64,000 nucleotides of DNA from Diatrype stigma. Taxonomy: Eukaryota > Ascomycota > Sordariomycetes > Xylariales > Diatrypaceae. Under the pieces are notes generated by a model. It worked only from the letters and a program-made list of their open reading frames with translations. It was not told the DNA's origin and made no database searches. The position numbers and the translations under genes are program-made. The stretch covers positions 186,001 to 250,000 of the forward strand of contig JAKJXP020000002.1 in the NCBI GenBank assembly GCA_022225965.2, written 5' to 3'. Positions within the stretch are counted from its first letter, which is position 1. The number at the start of each line of letters is the position of its first letter. Shown here one piece after another: positions 53,569 through 64,000 of the stretch.

Positions 53569-56500
53569 TGCGTCTGGTGTTTGGATTGGCGATGTGGGAA
53601 AGGGAGTTGGGATTGTGGGATCAATTGATCGGGGTTTGGTTTATTGCGAGTTGGTTTGCGAATAGATTGAAAGGCTTTCTATAGAAGATTCTGAATCGAT
53701 GTTTGACGCGTACCGAATGTAAAGAAGAATCGAGGGAGGGAGGGAGTGTGTCGGTCGGGGCGCGACGGCCGGAATGGGGGAGCAGTTTATATATTAAGCG
53801 GGGGGTTGTGCACAATCAGTAACGTATTTTTTTCGCTGCAACACCCAAAATCAGATCAGACGTCGCAGCACATGAGTGTCCGGTAGGTGTGTGCTAGCGC
53901 TAAAAGGCGCTAACGGGCGGGCGTGGCAGGGGGGTTCCCTTGGGCTGCCTTGGGTGTTTGGAGCGGTTTGGAGGGGAGCAGCAGAGCAGGTACTACCAGA
54001 CAGCCCAATACCAGGCAGCCCAGACTACCTGAACCCTGGCAGCCTGGTAATCTGGAAATCCTGCAATTCTGGAGCTTCGTTATGGCGCTCTATTGTAGCT
54101 ACAATCTGGACAATACAGTGGTAAGTGGGCCCAGCCTGTCTTCCCGGATGGCGCCTATGCCATGCTCGATGCTACATACATGGTACCTACCTAGACTGTA
54201 GGTACCTACCTGCTGCAGATGCTGCAGATGCTGCTCCCGTAGCTCTGCCTGCATCACCCCGAATCCGTGATCACCAGAGCTGTTGACGCTCGATTTATTA
54301 CGAAGTGACGAGGTGACCAAGTACACCAGGTCCGATCGACACCGCATACACACGCATACGCACACATATGCACCCGGGACCTTGCGCATGTACGCACTAC
54401 GGAGTACCTACCGCTCACATCTCATCTCCGCTTCTTCCTCCCACCCTTTCTCCTCCCCTCGAGGGCTTCGCTTCCTGTTCCTCTCAGGCTCTCCTCAACC
54501 TCATGTTTTCCTTCCATGACATGCATACCTGGTGCATGCATTCTACTCCAGATACATACCTATAGCTAGTAGTTACTTTATAAGAAGCAAATTGATATAT
54601 GATACACTTTTAGTCTTGTCATATTTAAGTCCCTATTCCAGTCCCTACCTACCTATGGAGTCTCAGACACGACAACTTTAATTGCTTCTGGACTGGTGTT
54701 GTGCCATGAGCGTTGACGGTGGTGGTGCTGCAGCACAATCCGGTATCAGCCAGTCAGGCTAGACGACGTGTTGATGGACTTGGGAATCGACCTGGGACTG
54801 GCCGTTCTGTGCTGATTCTCCAAGACCCGGACCTATTGCAGAGGCCCCAACAGGCCCCAACAGGCCCCCATAGGTCCTAAAAGAATACCCCGGCATGATC
54901 TGTGCCTGTGCAATTTTCTGATTGGCCGGAGCTCAACAACACCTCATAGCTCAAGTATTCTTTTCCTACCTACTACAAGGTAGTATTAGTATTATTCCTC
55001 CCAGCTCGTCGCAACTCAAATCAATCATGCGCCTGGTGCCTGCCTGCCCTTCCTGCCTTCGTACTGACTTCTGCTGCTGCTCCTCGATTCTCCCACCCAA
55101 CCCGCAATCCGCCCCCCCCTTTCGCGCCCTTTCGCCTCCCCTCCTTGTCCCCGGCGTCTCTCGTTTCTCTGATCTGGCATTTTAGATGCCCACACCATTT
55201 TCGTTTCCATCTGGCGATCAATTTGAGTCATTTCTGCGACGGGGCCGGGTTGCAATTCGAGGTGCAGTTGCGTGGGGCCGTAGTAGTGTAAACCCAGAAA
55301 TCCTGCCATGCTTTGATATATTCCGAGGGCCCTCCTGACGTGTTTCCTGCCCAATTCTGAAGCCTTCGATATTCGACCTCTCCGGTCGCATTCCGAATTC
55401 TCGATTCCCAACCCATGCATCCTCCCCAGAACTGTGCATGGGCAGATTCTGAGGTGGTTTAGCTTTCTTTCCATCCCCGATTGATGCCCAGTTCTTCTTT
55501 GGGGCTGCATAAACCCAAGGGGTATCAATCAAGTATCTGCACATCGATCGCGATTCTTCATGTTCCCGACCTGAAGCTATCCGCACCAAGCGCCCGTTGT
55601 GCACCACCTCAACTTTCCACACCGCCTATGATTGTTTCTTTTATTCGAATTGCATCTTTTGGATCACTAATTCCTGTCGAACACATCGACATTACTTTTT
55701 TTTCCACGGCTGGCTTTCTAATCTGCCTGTTTTGACCGATTGCAGTCCGAGGGGGCTGGATGCTATACGCGTCACGTTTTTCGCACCGAGGATTATCGCC
55801 TCGCTCATCCAGTTTCAACCCACCTTTGATCCAAGGTTACGGGATTGTGTCTACTGCGGCTTGAGCATGCCTGCCTGGATCCCCTTAATATTTTTTGAGG
55901 TTTTATAAGTTGCAATTCGGCAACTACGATTCAATGGCGTGTCAGGTAAGGTCGCCAGATGAAGACCCGACCGCGCTGGGCAATTTCAGTCGGAGGGATT
56001 CTTGACTCGCAGCTCACGAGACGTCGCAATGAGCATACTTCTGGACTCAATTCCTCTTGTCTCGGATTGCTCATACTGTCGTGTTTACGGCTTGAGAGTT
56101 TTGCCGGATTTTATTCCATTTTATTGTGCAATGGTGCAATCCTTGGAGTATTTCGTTTACAAGGGCCTGAAGTGGAGATGTCTGCTAATGCACGAATCTC
56201 CTCGATGATTACATGGCATATGCGGCATCTCAGGGCCCATGCCATTTTATCTAGCAGTTCTACTAAATGAGATGCATCTCAAAGGCCATTCATTGCCATC
56301 GAACGTGGAAGGTTCACTGCTTCGCCCCCTTCTGTGTAAGGGGGTCTTGGGTAGGTTTTCTTCCAGCTAGCGGCTGTTTCATGTCTCCAGCCGTGTCGGT
56401 TTGGTCACAAGGGCTTATCATCCCAACCGAGATGACGCGCTGGAACTATCGCAGGATTACAGTCATTTCCACGACCTCCTCGCGACTTTATGAGTCAGGA

Positions 56501-58979
56501 GACTTTTATCTCCTTTGGACTTCTGAACCTGGTGCCATTAGATCCTTGTATAAATACAGGGCTTGGACTCGTTTCTGGCAAGTACTTGACTTGAGTATAA
56601 GAGAATTCGAACCGTCAATTAGCCTGCCTGCGTAGCCAAGGAGATATCCAGCTATTTGGACTTGCCTCGCTGGCCGTTAGACGCAACTAATGGATATGGT
56701 ATCTACTCCGGAAATGTACTACTGATTTCGAATCATAGGCTTCTTGATGTCTTCTCGTTCGTCGGCAACCTATGCATTTGCACACAAGCACGTTAACATG
56801 GCGGGGCTTGCGGACAAGCCGCCTTCGATTTGCTATAGCCAGATACCTTGTGCAGGCAATTGCAAGCGATTCTCGACGACACTATCGACAATATGATACT
56901 AAACTCTGGTTTTGAAGCGACATACATGTATCGATCGCCGACATTCAGCGAGCGAGGCTATTTGCTCCGTCGGAGGCCTGACGAGCTCGCCTCGGCCATT
57001 CCTGAGTGTATCCCAGCCCGGGACCATACCACAGCCAAGACCCTGCTAGCTGGTAGTCGTCTCAGCATAGACCACCAAGCACTGGCATTTACTCATCGCT
57101 ACGACTCAGGACTAGAAAGGCCTGCGAAAAAAGACCCCAGTTGTCTACCAACATGACAAAAGTGGCGGAACCTGTGAATCTCATGGATATTGGGAGACTA
57201 CCAAATCTTCATGGCTGCACCTTCGTGTCTTGGGTGAACTGGGTTGGTCAGCAATGATCTCACTGGCTCACTTTTTGAGCCAGCATATGTGCCTTCTTCG
57301 CGATACATGCCGAATGTTGCGCCTCGAGGAGTAGTGGGAGCACGGGCTTGTCACAACACGGATGATGTTCGTGCAATACTTACCACACTCCAACCATACT
57401 GCTCAAGCAGCCTGGGGTCAACTGGCACTAAATTTGAAGCTACGGCGACTGCTCTAACTGCAACGGCATGAGCAATAACGATTACGAAGGCAACACACTA
57501 ATATACCAGATACCTTTTACTTGCGAGAATGAATGGCATACACCGACGATCGGACTACATGTCACTCAATGCTTGAATGGGCACCGGATGCCGTATAACG
57601 GCAATGCTAGAGCACATCGTGATCGCGTTGGTCCCATCGATTGCCTCACGACCGTTGCCGACATTACCTTTTAGGTGTTCGCATAGAAAACCGTGGTGTA
57701 TCGCTCAGACTGTGAGCAGATTGCGAAGGAGCAGCAAGATCAGCCCTACAGCTCAAAATCTTATTCTTGACCTGGACCACGACCATAGATATCCTACTCG
57801 TGGCCTTTCTATTGTTGCTGGCCTTTTATTTCGGCTATGTATTACAGCACGCCTGAGGCCCAATCCAAATGCAGCAGTTCGAGTGAGGATACCTCGGTTA
57901 TATATGCCGCAGCAGTGCTGCTCCTGCAACGCAGACCGAAGAGCTCCGATGACAGTATTTGCTGTCTTAAATCGAACGACCAGGTGCTTGGTAAGATCAG
58001 ACGTCTATGGTTTTCTTGGCGCCGTGTTAAGGCGTGTCATTGTCAGCAATCAGACGTTCAATAGACTCGAAAGTGCAGCGTTGGCAGGAACCGGCATATG
58101 ACTTTTTGGTTGGAGTTGTCAGTAGATTCCATGTCCGCGGATCCTGCTGGGTATATTGCTGGGTGACGATTCAAAGCTTCGAGTAAAACAGTTTGCTTGC
58201 GTGTTCAGATGAATTTCTAATATTCTACCTCCTCCAAAAGCTTCTGTCGCTGGCTAGCCAAGACAACCACATAACTCAGCTTGGATTACTGAGCCGCTCA
58301 AAGTTATAGTTAACAGATGATTAATTGACTATCCTACGCACATAGATGATGATAAGCTCCGAACCTAAGTGAATCCAAGGGCTGAGCTGGTGAGGCCTGT
58401 ATCGCCCGGTCTTATCGGCCTCGCAAGGGTCTCTCCGCATTAGGTCTTAGGTTTCGTCCAACGCAACGTCTTACCAGCATGAGGCATGAGGTTGTATTCG
58501 GCTTCCCGATCTGGCTTATCGGGAGGTACATCTCCACCTGACGTGCAGGCGTATCGCACGGGGAGTTCGCAAAGTATAGTGTTTGTATGGTCCCCCGCCT
58601 CGATATAGTTCACCTCGTCCACCCCCCTCGAGATAGCTTGAGAGAGTAAATTTGCTTACATACATGGATATCCCGCTTGCCTTATCTCACAGCAGCCCAT
58701 CCCTCATACCACCTCCAACTATATAGACATGGGATCAGACTGCCGCTATCTAGATCCGGGTGGCCGTCGAAGTGATTTTTCACCGCCGGCCAGCTCCTAT
58801 CCGATGTAACAATCCAACACTACTTGCTAGAAATGTAGTTATAACTTACTTTAGTCCACGTACTTTGATCTATGTCTTGACCAGACCGTAGATTTGGCTG
58901 CTCCTCCCCTCGCTTTGCGAACTGCACTATAGTTGTCGCGTGTTACTCTGTGTCATCTTGATTAGCCGCCACCGCCATC
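53569..58979. other. 5.4 kb region without a supported gene
   Basis: Divergent upstream space of histone H1 (minus) and the MFS gene (plus). 53840-54060 has runs of CCAGGCAGCCC-like and GGCAGCCTGG units; GGCCCCAACA repeats lie at about 54843-54868. 54400-55900 is C/T-rich and resembles a fungal promoter and 5' leader, and 55000-57700 contains overlapping short ORFs with no homology I recognise and no convincing splice pattern. A long non-coding transcript or long 5' leader is possible but unproven. Confidence 0.45.
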
Positions 58980-61576
58980 ATGCTGAAGTCGACGCCCACG
59001 GATACCTGGCTACCGGCGTGGGTGCCGGAGTCCACGGCCACCGTCTCCATATTACTGATGCTCTGCTCCGTCATCCAGTCAACGGTAAGTAACAGTGAAG
59101 CCAGCCGGCGGGAACCCCTCCCGCCCGTCCGTCTGCTGTACGACCAGTGCCACTAACCACCACCACCCTCACCAACCAGACCGGCGGGTACGACGGGTCG
59201 ATGATGAACGGGCTCAACATCCTGCCGACGTACACGGACTACTTCGGGCTGACGGAGGCGACGGTGGGGCTGAACACGGCGTCGGTGTTCATCGGCAGCT
59301 TCTTCGGCACGCTGGCGTCGGGGGTGCTGGCGGACGCGCTCGGCCGCCGCCCCGCCATCTTCTGGGGCGCCGCCGCCACCCTCGCCGGCGTCGTCGTCCA
59401 GACCGCCGCCCAGGACACCGCCATGTTCGTCGTCGGCCGCGTCGTCCTCGGCCTCGGCAGCGCCGTCTCCGGCACCGCCTCCGCCGTCTACCTCTCCGAG
59501 ACCTTCCCCAGCCGCTGGCGCGCCTGGGGCGCCGGGCTGCTTAACGACTTCTATTAGTACGTGTGAGATGAAACGAGAAGATAAGACGAAAATGAAGATG
59601 AACATAGTTTTCTTTTTTCTTTTTTCTTTTTTTCTTCAAGAAATCATTTTCTCTGTCTCTCTTCTGTTCGCTTGGTATTGTTAAGTCCATCAGTGAAACA
59701 ATGATTCATCCCTTCATCCTGGCTCTCTATCACTTTCTTCACGCCAAAAATGCCCCCTCCCCCATCCTTATGGCTTTGTAATGTGAAATGGACTGACTGA
59801 TTTGACACAACTTGCTAACACCCGAACCCCAGCGTCGGGGCTCTGATCGCGGCTGGAGTCACACTGAGGACTGGCCAGTGGGACTCAACGGTAGGCCCCC
59901 TTCTTTCTGATCCGCCTGACACCGGTTATGTGGGAAGCCGGTAGTTAGCATGAATGTTATCATGTGATTATTCGGCAGCTGTTCCAAGAGATCGCATGGC
60001 TGACAAGCCCTAATGCTATTGGCTCTCTTACTAGTGGGCATGGCGCTGCCCGTCTCTCATCCAGGGCCTCTTCTCGCTGCTCTGCATCATGATCCTGCCG
60101 TTCGTGTAAGCGCTACCTGCGACTCTCCATCTATACTTATTCACACCCCTGTTTCCGCCGGTAGGTGGGTGAGTGGCTGGGTTGGTAAATGGCTTTCCGG
60201 TTCGCGAATCGTTACTAACATTATCCCCGTCGTTCCACGCGGTTGGGTGACCTCACAGCCCGGAGTCGCCGCGCTGGCTGATCCATAAGGGGCATTTCGA
60301 GCATGCGCGCACGTCGGTGGCGCAGACAAAGTGCGTACCAGGCCTCTTTTCAAAAAGTTTCTGCATGCTGTGATGGAAAGATACTAGCACACTACTTAAC
60401 ACATCCTTACTAATAACGAATAATATAGCTCGAACGGGGACCTGTCCGACCCCGTCGCCGTGACGGTGTACAAGGAGATCCTCGACACGATCGAGTGGGA
60501 GAAGAAGGAAGGGCGGACGCTGAGTCCGCGCGAGATCGTCCGGACCCCCGGCGCACGGAAGCGCCTCCTCGTCGGCGCCTCGGCCGGTCCCTTCTCCTGC
60601 GTCGCCGGCAACATCATCGCCTCCTACTACCTCAACATCGAGCTCGAGTCCGCCGGCATCGCCGACAGCAACCAGCAGCTGAAAGCCGTACGTGTAGCCA
60701 GACTCTCTCTACGCTATTTAACCTTGCATGAAGGAGATATATGAGAGGGAAAAGTAACTAGCTCTCGCTAACTGTAAATGTACATCGATCGCACCACGAA
60801 CAACAGAACGTCGTCCTCAACGTCTGGTGCCTAGCCTGCGCCCTCACCGGCACGCACTTGGCGGCGCGATGGGGGCGGAAGCCGACGGCGCTCGTGTCGC
60901 AGACGCTCCTGATCGCCTGCCTGTTCGTAATCGGGGGCTTGACCAAGGTGTACACGGACGACCCGGCGGCGGCGTCGCGGGGCCTGTCGTACGGCACCGT
61001 GGCTGTTATGTTCCTGTTCCAGGGGTTCTACAGCGTCGCGTGGACGCCGCTGCTGTACCTGTACCCGCCCGAGGTGATGAACTACTCGATCCGCGCCAAC
61101 GGCGTCGCCCTCTCCTCCTTCATGCTCAACGCCCTCGCCTGCGTGCTCGTCTACGTCATGCCCATCGGCCTCACCAACATCGGCTGGCGCATGTACATGG
61201 TCAATGGAGCCTGGGACGTCGTCATCCTCGGTCTCATTGTGAGTTTCTTTGCCTTTTCTTTCTATCCCCCACCCGTAATCCAAATTCTCGTTTTTTTCTT
61301 TGACCACGCGTTCGCCTGGGCTTCTTATCGATCAATCACACCCTATATTCATCATTTTATTTGGTGTTCGGCCCTCCATCCCGCTAAACTTCATAACAGG
61401 CATATTATTGGGTGGAGACTAAGGGCCGCACCCTGGAAGAAATCGACGCGCTGTTCGAGGGTGAAAAGCACTCCTCCGTGCCCGATGTGGAGCGGGTTCG
61501 CCAAGGCATAGAGACGGTTGACGTCGGGGCGATTGAGCGGCAGTTGGAGACCGATGTGGCTGGTCTTAAGGTCTGA
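58980..61576 (+). CDS. MFS sugar transporter (hexose / lactose-permease-like)
   Basis: Plasma-membrane sugar:proton symporter of the major facilitator superfamily. Eight exons: 58980-59084, 59180-59556, 59833-59890, 60035-60105, 60259-60330, 60429-60687, 60807-61238 and 61400-61576 (516 aa, normal for the family). All junctions keep phase. Signature motifs are present: GYDGSMMNGL in TM1-loop, DALGRRPAIFWG, PSRWRAWGAG, PESPRWLIHKG after TM6, FSCVAGNIIASYYLNIELES, and the terminal YWVETKGRTLEEIDALFEG. Twelve membrane segments are expected. It lies about 0.7 kb upstream of the GH43 gene in the same direction, suggesting uptake of released galactose or oligosaccharides. The sugar specificity cannot be read from sequence. 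Confidence 0.93.
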
Positions 61577-62272
61577 GTTACCTATGACTCCCAAGCGTTT
61601 TATTACTTTGAATCACTATCTGAGTTATGAGATAGGTATGAGCGAAGATAAGCATCTCATGTATCAGCGTGCTCTGCTCAGCCCAGTGGAATTACTACAA
61701 CCTGTCAATAGGAAAGAACCTCTACTGGCATTGGTCAGATTACTAATGAATGAAATCCTCGTGACTCTCCCTGCGTTAGTAACTTTGCATCGTCTGAATC
61801 CTGCGTGCTTCGAATGTAAGTTGGCCAGTAACTAGGCTCCCGCTTTTCGTAGACCAGGGGCTCAATTTCATGGTTTGCTTCGAGCCCGAGAATCAGGTTT
61901 CTCCAAGCATTGGCTACCGAGACCAACAACTAATGCTAGGACAAATTATAGGGCTACTATCGAAAGCCAAGGATCCTCCTCCCCAGCCCTTCCAGCCCAG
62001 GCCAAGGCGCGATGAGATGCGCGGGAGAACAACAGCGATGCGGAGAAATGCATGTGGAGACCTTGGAGAACTTCGCGGGGTAAACATCACCGAGACCCCC
62101 CCTGACTGGCTTCGGTGTATCATCACTTATAAGTCAGGGCTTTCTCTCGGCGGCAACGGTGTAACGTGGCAACGCGTAGGTGTCACCGTGTCGTGCATCC
62201 TTATCCACCCAGCCAGCCAGCCGTCCGTCTGTCTGTCCAACCGTCTGGCGAGAAAGAGAAAGGCAGGACAAT
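61577..62272. other. Intergenic between the transporter and GH43
   Basis: 0.7 kb holding the transporter 3' UTR and the GH43 promoter. CCAGCCAGCC and GTCTGTCTGTCC simple sequence lies just before the GH43 start. Confidence 0.45.
62128..62133 (+). promoter_or_regulatory. TATA-like box upstream of the GH43 gene
   Basis: TATAAG about 140 bp upstream of the start codon at 62273. Assigned by motif and position only. Confidence 0.35.
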
Positions 62273-64000
62273 ATGCTTGGGTCTAAGGTGCTCTCTCTCG
62301 TGCTTCTAAGCGCAGCAGCGTGTGCGAAGTATATCGTTCCCGGCGGCAGATGGAGGGACACGGAGGGAAACCTGGTTAATGCCCACGCTGGGGGCGTAGT
62401 CATGGAGGATGGGAAGTTCTGGTGGTTCGGCGAGTACAAGACTGAGGGGCAGGAGGAAGGGGGTGGTGTCTCTGTCTATAGCTCCGAGGATCTGGCTACA
62501 TGGGAGTTCCACGGGATTGCCCTGAGTGAGCGCAAGCCGAAAGTGGTATACAAGGTCGAATTACCCCTAGCTAACTAACTTCCTCGCAGAGCCGGTTGAG
62601 GGGCACCCCTATCTTTCGCCCGACAATATCATCCAGCGGCCCAAGGTAGTCTACAGCGAATCTGCTGGCAAGTACCATGTGAGTCAAACTGCGACCTTCT
62701 GTGGTGCGACCACCAGCGAACTCAAAGTAATTTGTGATAGATGTGGTGGCACGCCGACAACGCCACTTATGGTCTACTGTTGCAGGGCTTGGCTGCAGCC
62801 GACAACGTGGCCGGACCCTACACATTCGTCAACGCCACTGCTCCCCTTGGAAACTGGTCTCAAGACTTCGGCATCTTTACCGACGAAAAGGACGGCCGTT
62901 CATACGCCTTGTACTCCAATGGAGACCGGGCAGAGGGCCGGGACGTCTATCTCACATCTTACAATGAGGATGTTAGCGAGCTTGAGGAAGTAGTTCACCG
63001 ATTCGACAAGTACGACCTTGAGGCACCCACAATCCTCCAGACGGACAAGAGCTACTATGCCCTCATGAGCCATAAGACCGGGTACAGACCGAACAGTACG
63101 TGATAACTCCCCGCTATTGGATGATTGCTCCCTCTTGACGAATGGTAAAAGATGTTGTCGCCTTCCGCGCCGATTCGCTCAGCGGACCTTGGTCGCAGCC
63201 GTGGATCGTTTCGTCACTCAATACGCGTACCTTCAACTCCCAATCGGGATTCTCCTTGAAGATCAAAGGCACCAAGCAGACTACCTACCTTTACCTCGGC
63301 GACCAGGCAAGTGAAATCCCTTCTCTCACATAGCAAGAGTGATCGCGACTAACGGCCGAGATAGTGGGACTCGAATTCTATCTGGGAAAGCCGTTACATC
63401 TGGCTACCAGTGAGCATCGACGATAACAAGAAAAAGCTCGAGGTCGAGTGGCATGACGTATACGATCTGAACGTGTACGTACCAACTACTGCAGACCTAC
63501 TTCTCTCTCCAGGCTAGCACCTACTAACTACTAGATAGTCTAACCGGCGAGTGGAATCCTGTCAGGGGCAAGACGTATCACGGAAGTGATGCGATTACTC
63601 GGGGATATGCCTTCAAGCAAGAAGCGGTAGGTGGTTGGGAATTTGAGAGGCCTAATGCAAAATGCTCAGCGTATACTAATAAACCCGCAACAGAATTTTG
63701 CCAGCGATGGCGTGATCTTGACGGGCATCTATGGCAATGATAGCACAGTTACCTTCCAAGGGATAGAAGGCACCGGCAAGCCCCAATGGGTATCCTTCTA
63801 TTATCAGAGTATGTTCCTCTAACTAGAGAAGCGTCTTTCCATGTGTAGCTGTACTGACGGGAAGCAGACACGGATGATATGGGCTTTGGCGACCAACGTA
63901 AGTCTCATGCATCTTCCTCTCTCTCCTCCCTGTTGCTAACAAGGCTTCTGCTTAGCTGGGGGCAGTCCGGACCGCATTGGGGGCGCGTGGCAGCTTCGCC
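62273..64000 (+). CDS. GH43 exo-beta-1,3-galactanase-type hydrolase, cut by the window edge
   Basis: Secreted glycoside hydrolase resembling GH43 subfamily 24 galactan 1,3-beta-galactosidases, which act on the arabinogalactan backbone. Exons: 62273-62525, 62590-62678, 62741-63095, 63152-63306, 63365-63474, 63539-63626, 63694-63808, 63868-63897 and 63956 onward beyond 64000. A signal peptide (MLGSKVLSLVLLSAAACA) precedes KYIVPGGRWRDTEGNLVNAH, AHAGGVVMEDGKFWWFGEYK, LSPDNIIQRPKVVY, YHMWWHADNATYG and KYDLEAPTIL; these are the typical blocks. This subfamily lacks the usual GH43 general base, so I do not assign one. Intron 4 begins GCAAGT instead of GT. The last visible residues are LGAVRTALGARGSFA; any CBM would be outside the window. 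Confidence 0.88.

Noticed and set aside
1..64000. Intact tRNA genes, CRISPR arrays, secondary-metabolite core genes
   Set aside because: No complete cloverleaf with paired acceptor stem, no regularly spaced direct repeats, and no PKS, NRPS or terpene synthase motifs were seen.

Overview
The window is nuclear DNA of a filamentous ascomycete (Pezizomycotina, most like a Sordariomycete). Evidence: GC-rich coding regions with strong third-position bias, many short GT-AG introns (about 50-150 nt) with CTAAC/CTGAC branch sites, fungus-specific families (2EXR domain, Zn2Cys6 regulator, AA9 lytic polysaccharide monooxygenase) and long gene-poor spacers. The species cannot be fixed from the sequence. 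No rRNA, intact tRNA, CRISPR or prokaryotic signal was seen.

Layout. 0.8-9.6 kb: a tubulin-tyrosine-ligase-like protein, a 536-bp TA-flanked MITE, a SURF6/Rrp14 ribosome-biogenesis protein (three exons), the complex I PSST subunit (two exons, minus) and a regulator with both C2H2-type and Zn2Cys6 fingers. 9.7-13.1 kb: a 564-bp hAT-like MITE with an 8-bp target duplication, and an unknown gene cut by an in-frame TAG and ending in a long inverted repeat. 13.4-23.1 kb: an AA9 LPMO (five exons), two related unknown proteins, an acidic 2EXR protein and a GH30 endo-beta-1,6-galactanase. 27.6-33.8 kb: a GH64 beta-1,3-glucanase, a small two-exon Cys/His protein and a C2H2/C2HC finger protein. 33.8-40.6 kb: almost empty. 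40.6-53.6 kb: a membrane-anchored sulfotransferase-like protein, two low-complexity proteins and linker histone H1 (six exons). 53.6-59.0 kb: no supported gene. 59.0-64.0 kb: an MFS sugar transporter (eight exons) next to a GH43 exo-beta-1,3-galactanase-type gene that runs off the right edge.

How the genes fit together: four secreted carbohydrate-active enzymes and a sugar transporter point to a plant-debris or plant-associated lifestyle. GH43 (beta-1,3-galactan backbone) and GH30 (beta-1,6-galactan side chains) are complementary for arabinogalactan, and the transporter beside GH43 could import the products; AA9 and GH64 add cellulose and beta-1,3-glucan. This is a loose set, not a tight cluster. 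The remaining recognisable genes are housekeeping (complex I, ribosome assembly, chromatin). No secondary-metabolite core enzyme and no clear undescribed multi-gene system was found. The most unusual signals are the two MITEs, a Pol III-like unit inside the first MITE, the TAG-interrupted gene with its hairpin, and a frame-preserving stop-free intron in the sulfotransferase gene.
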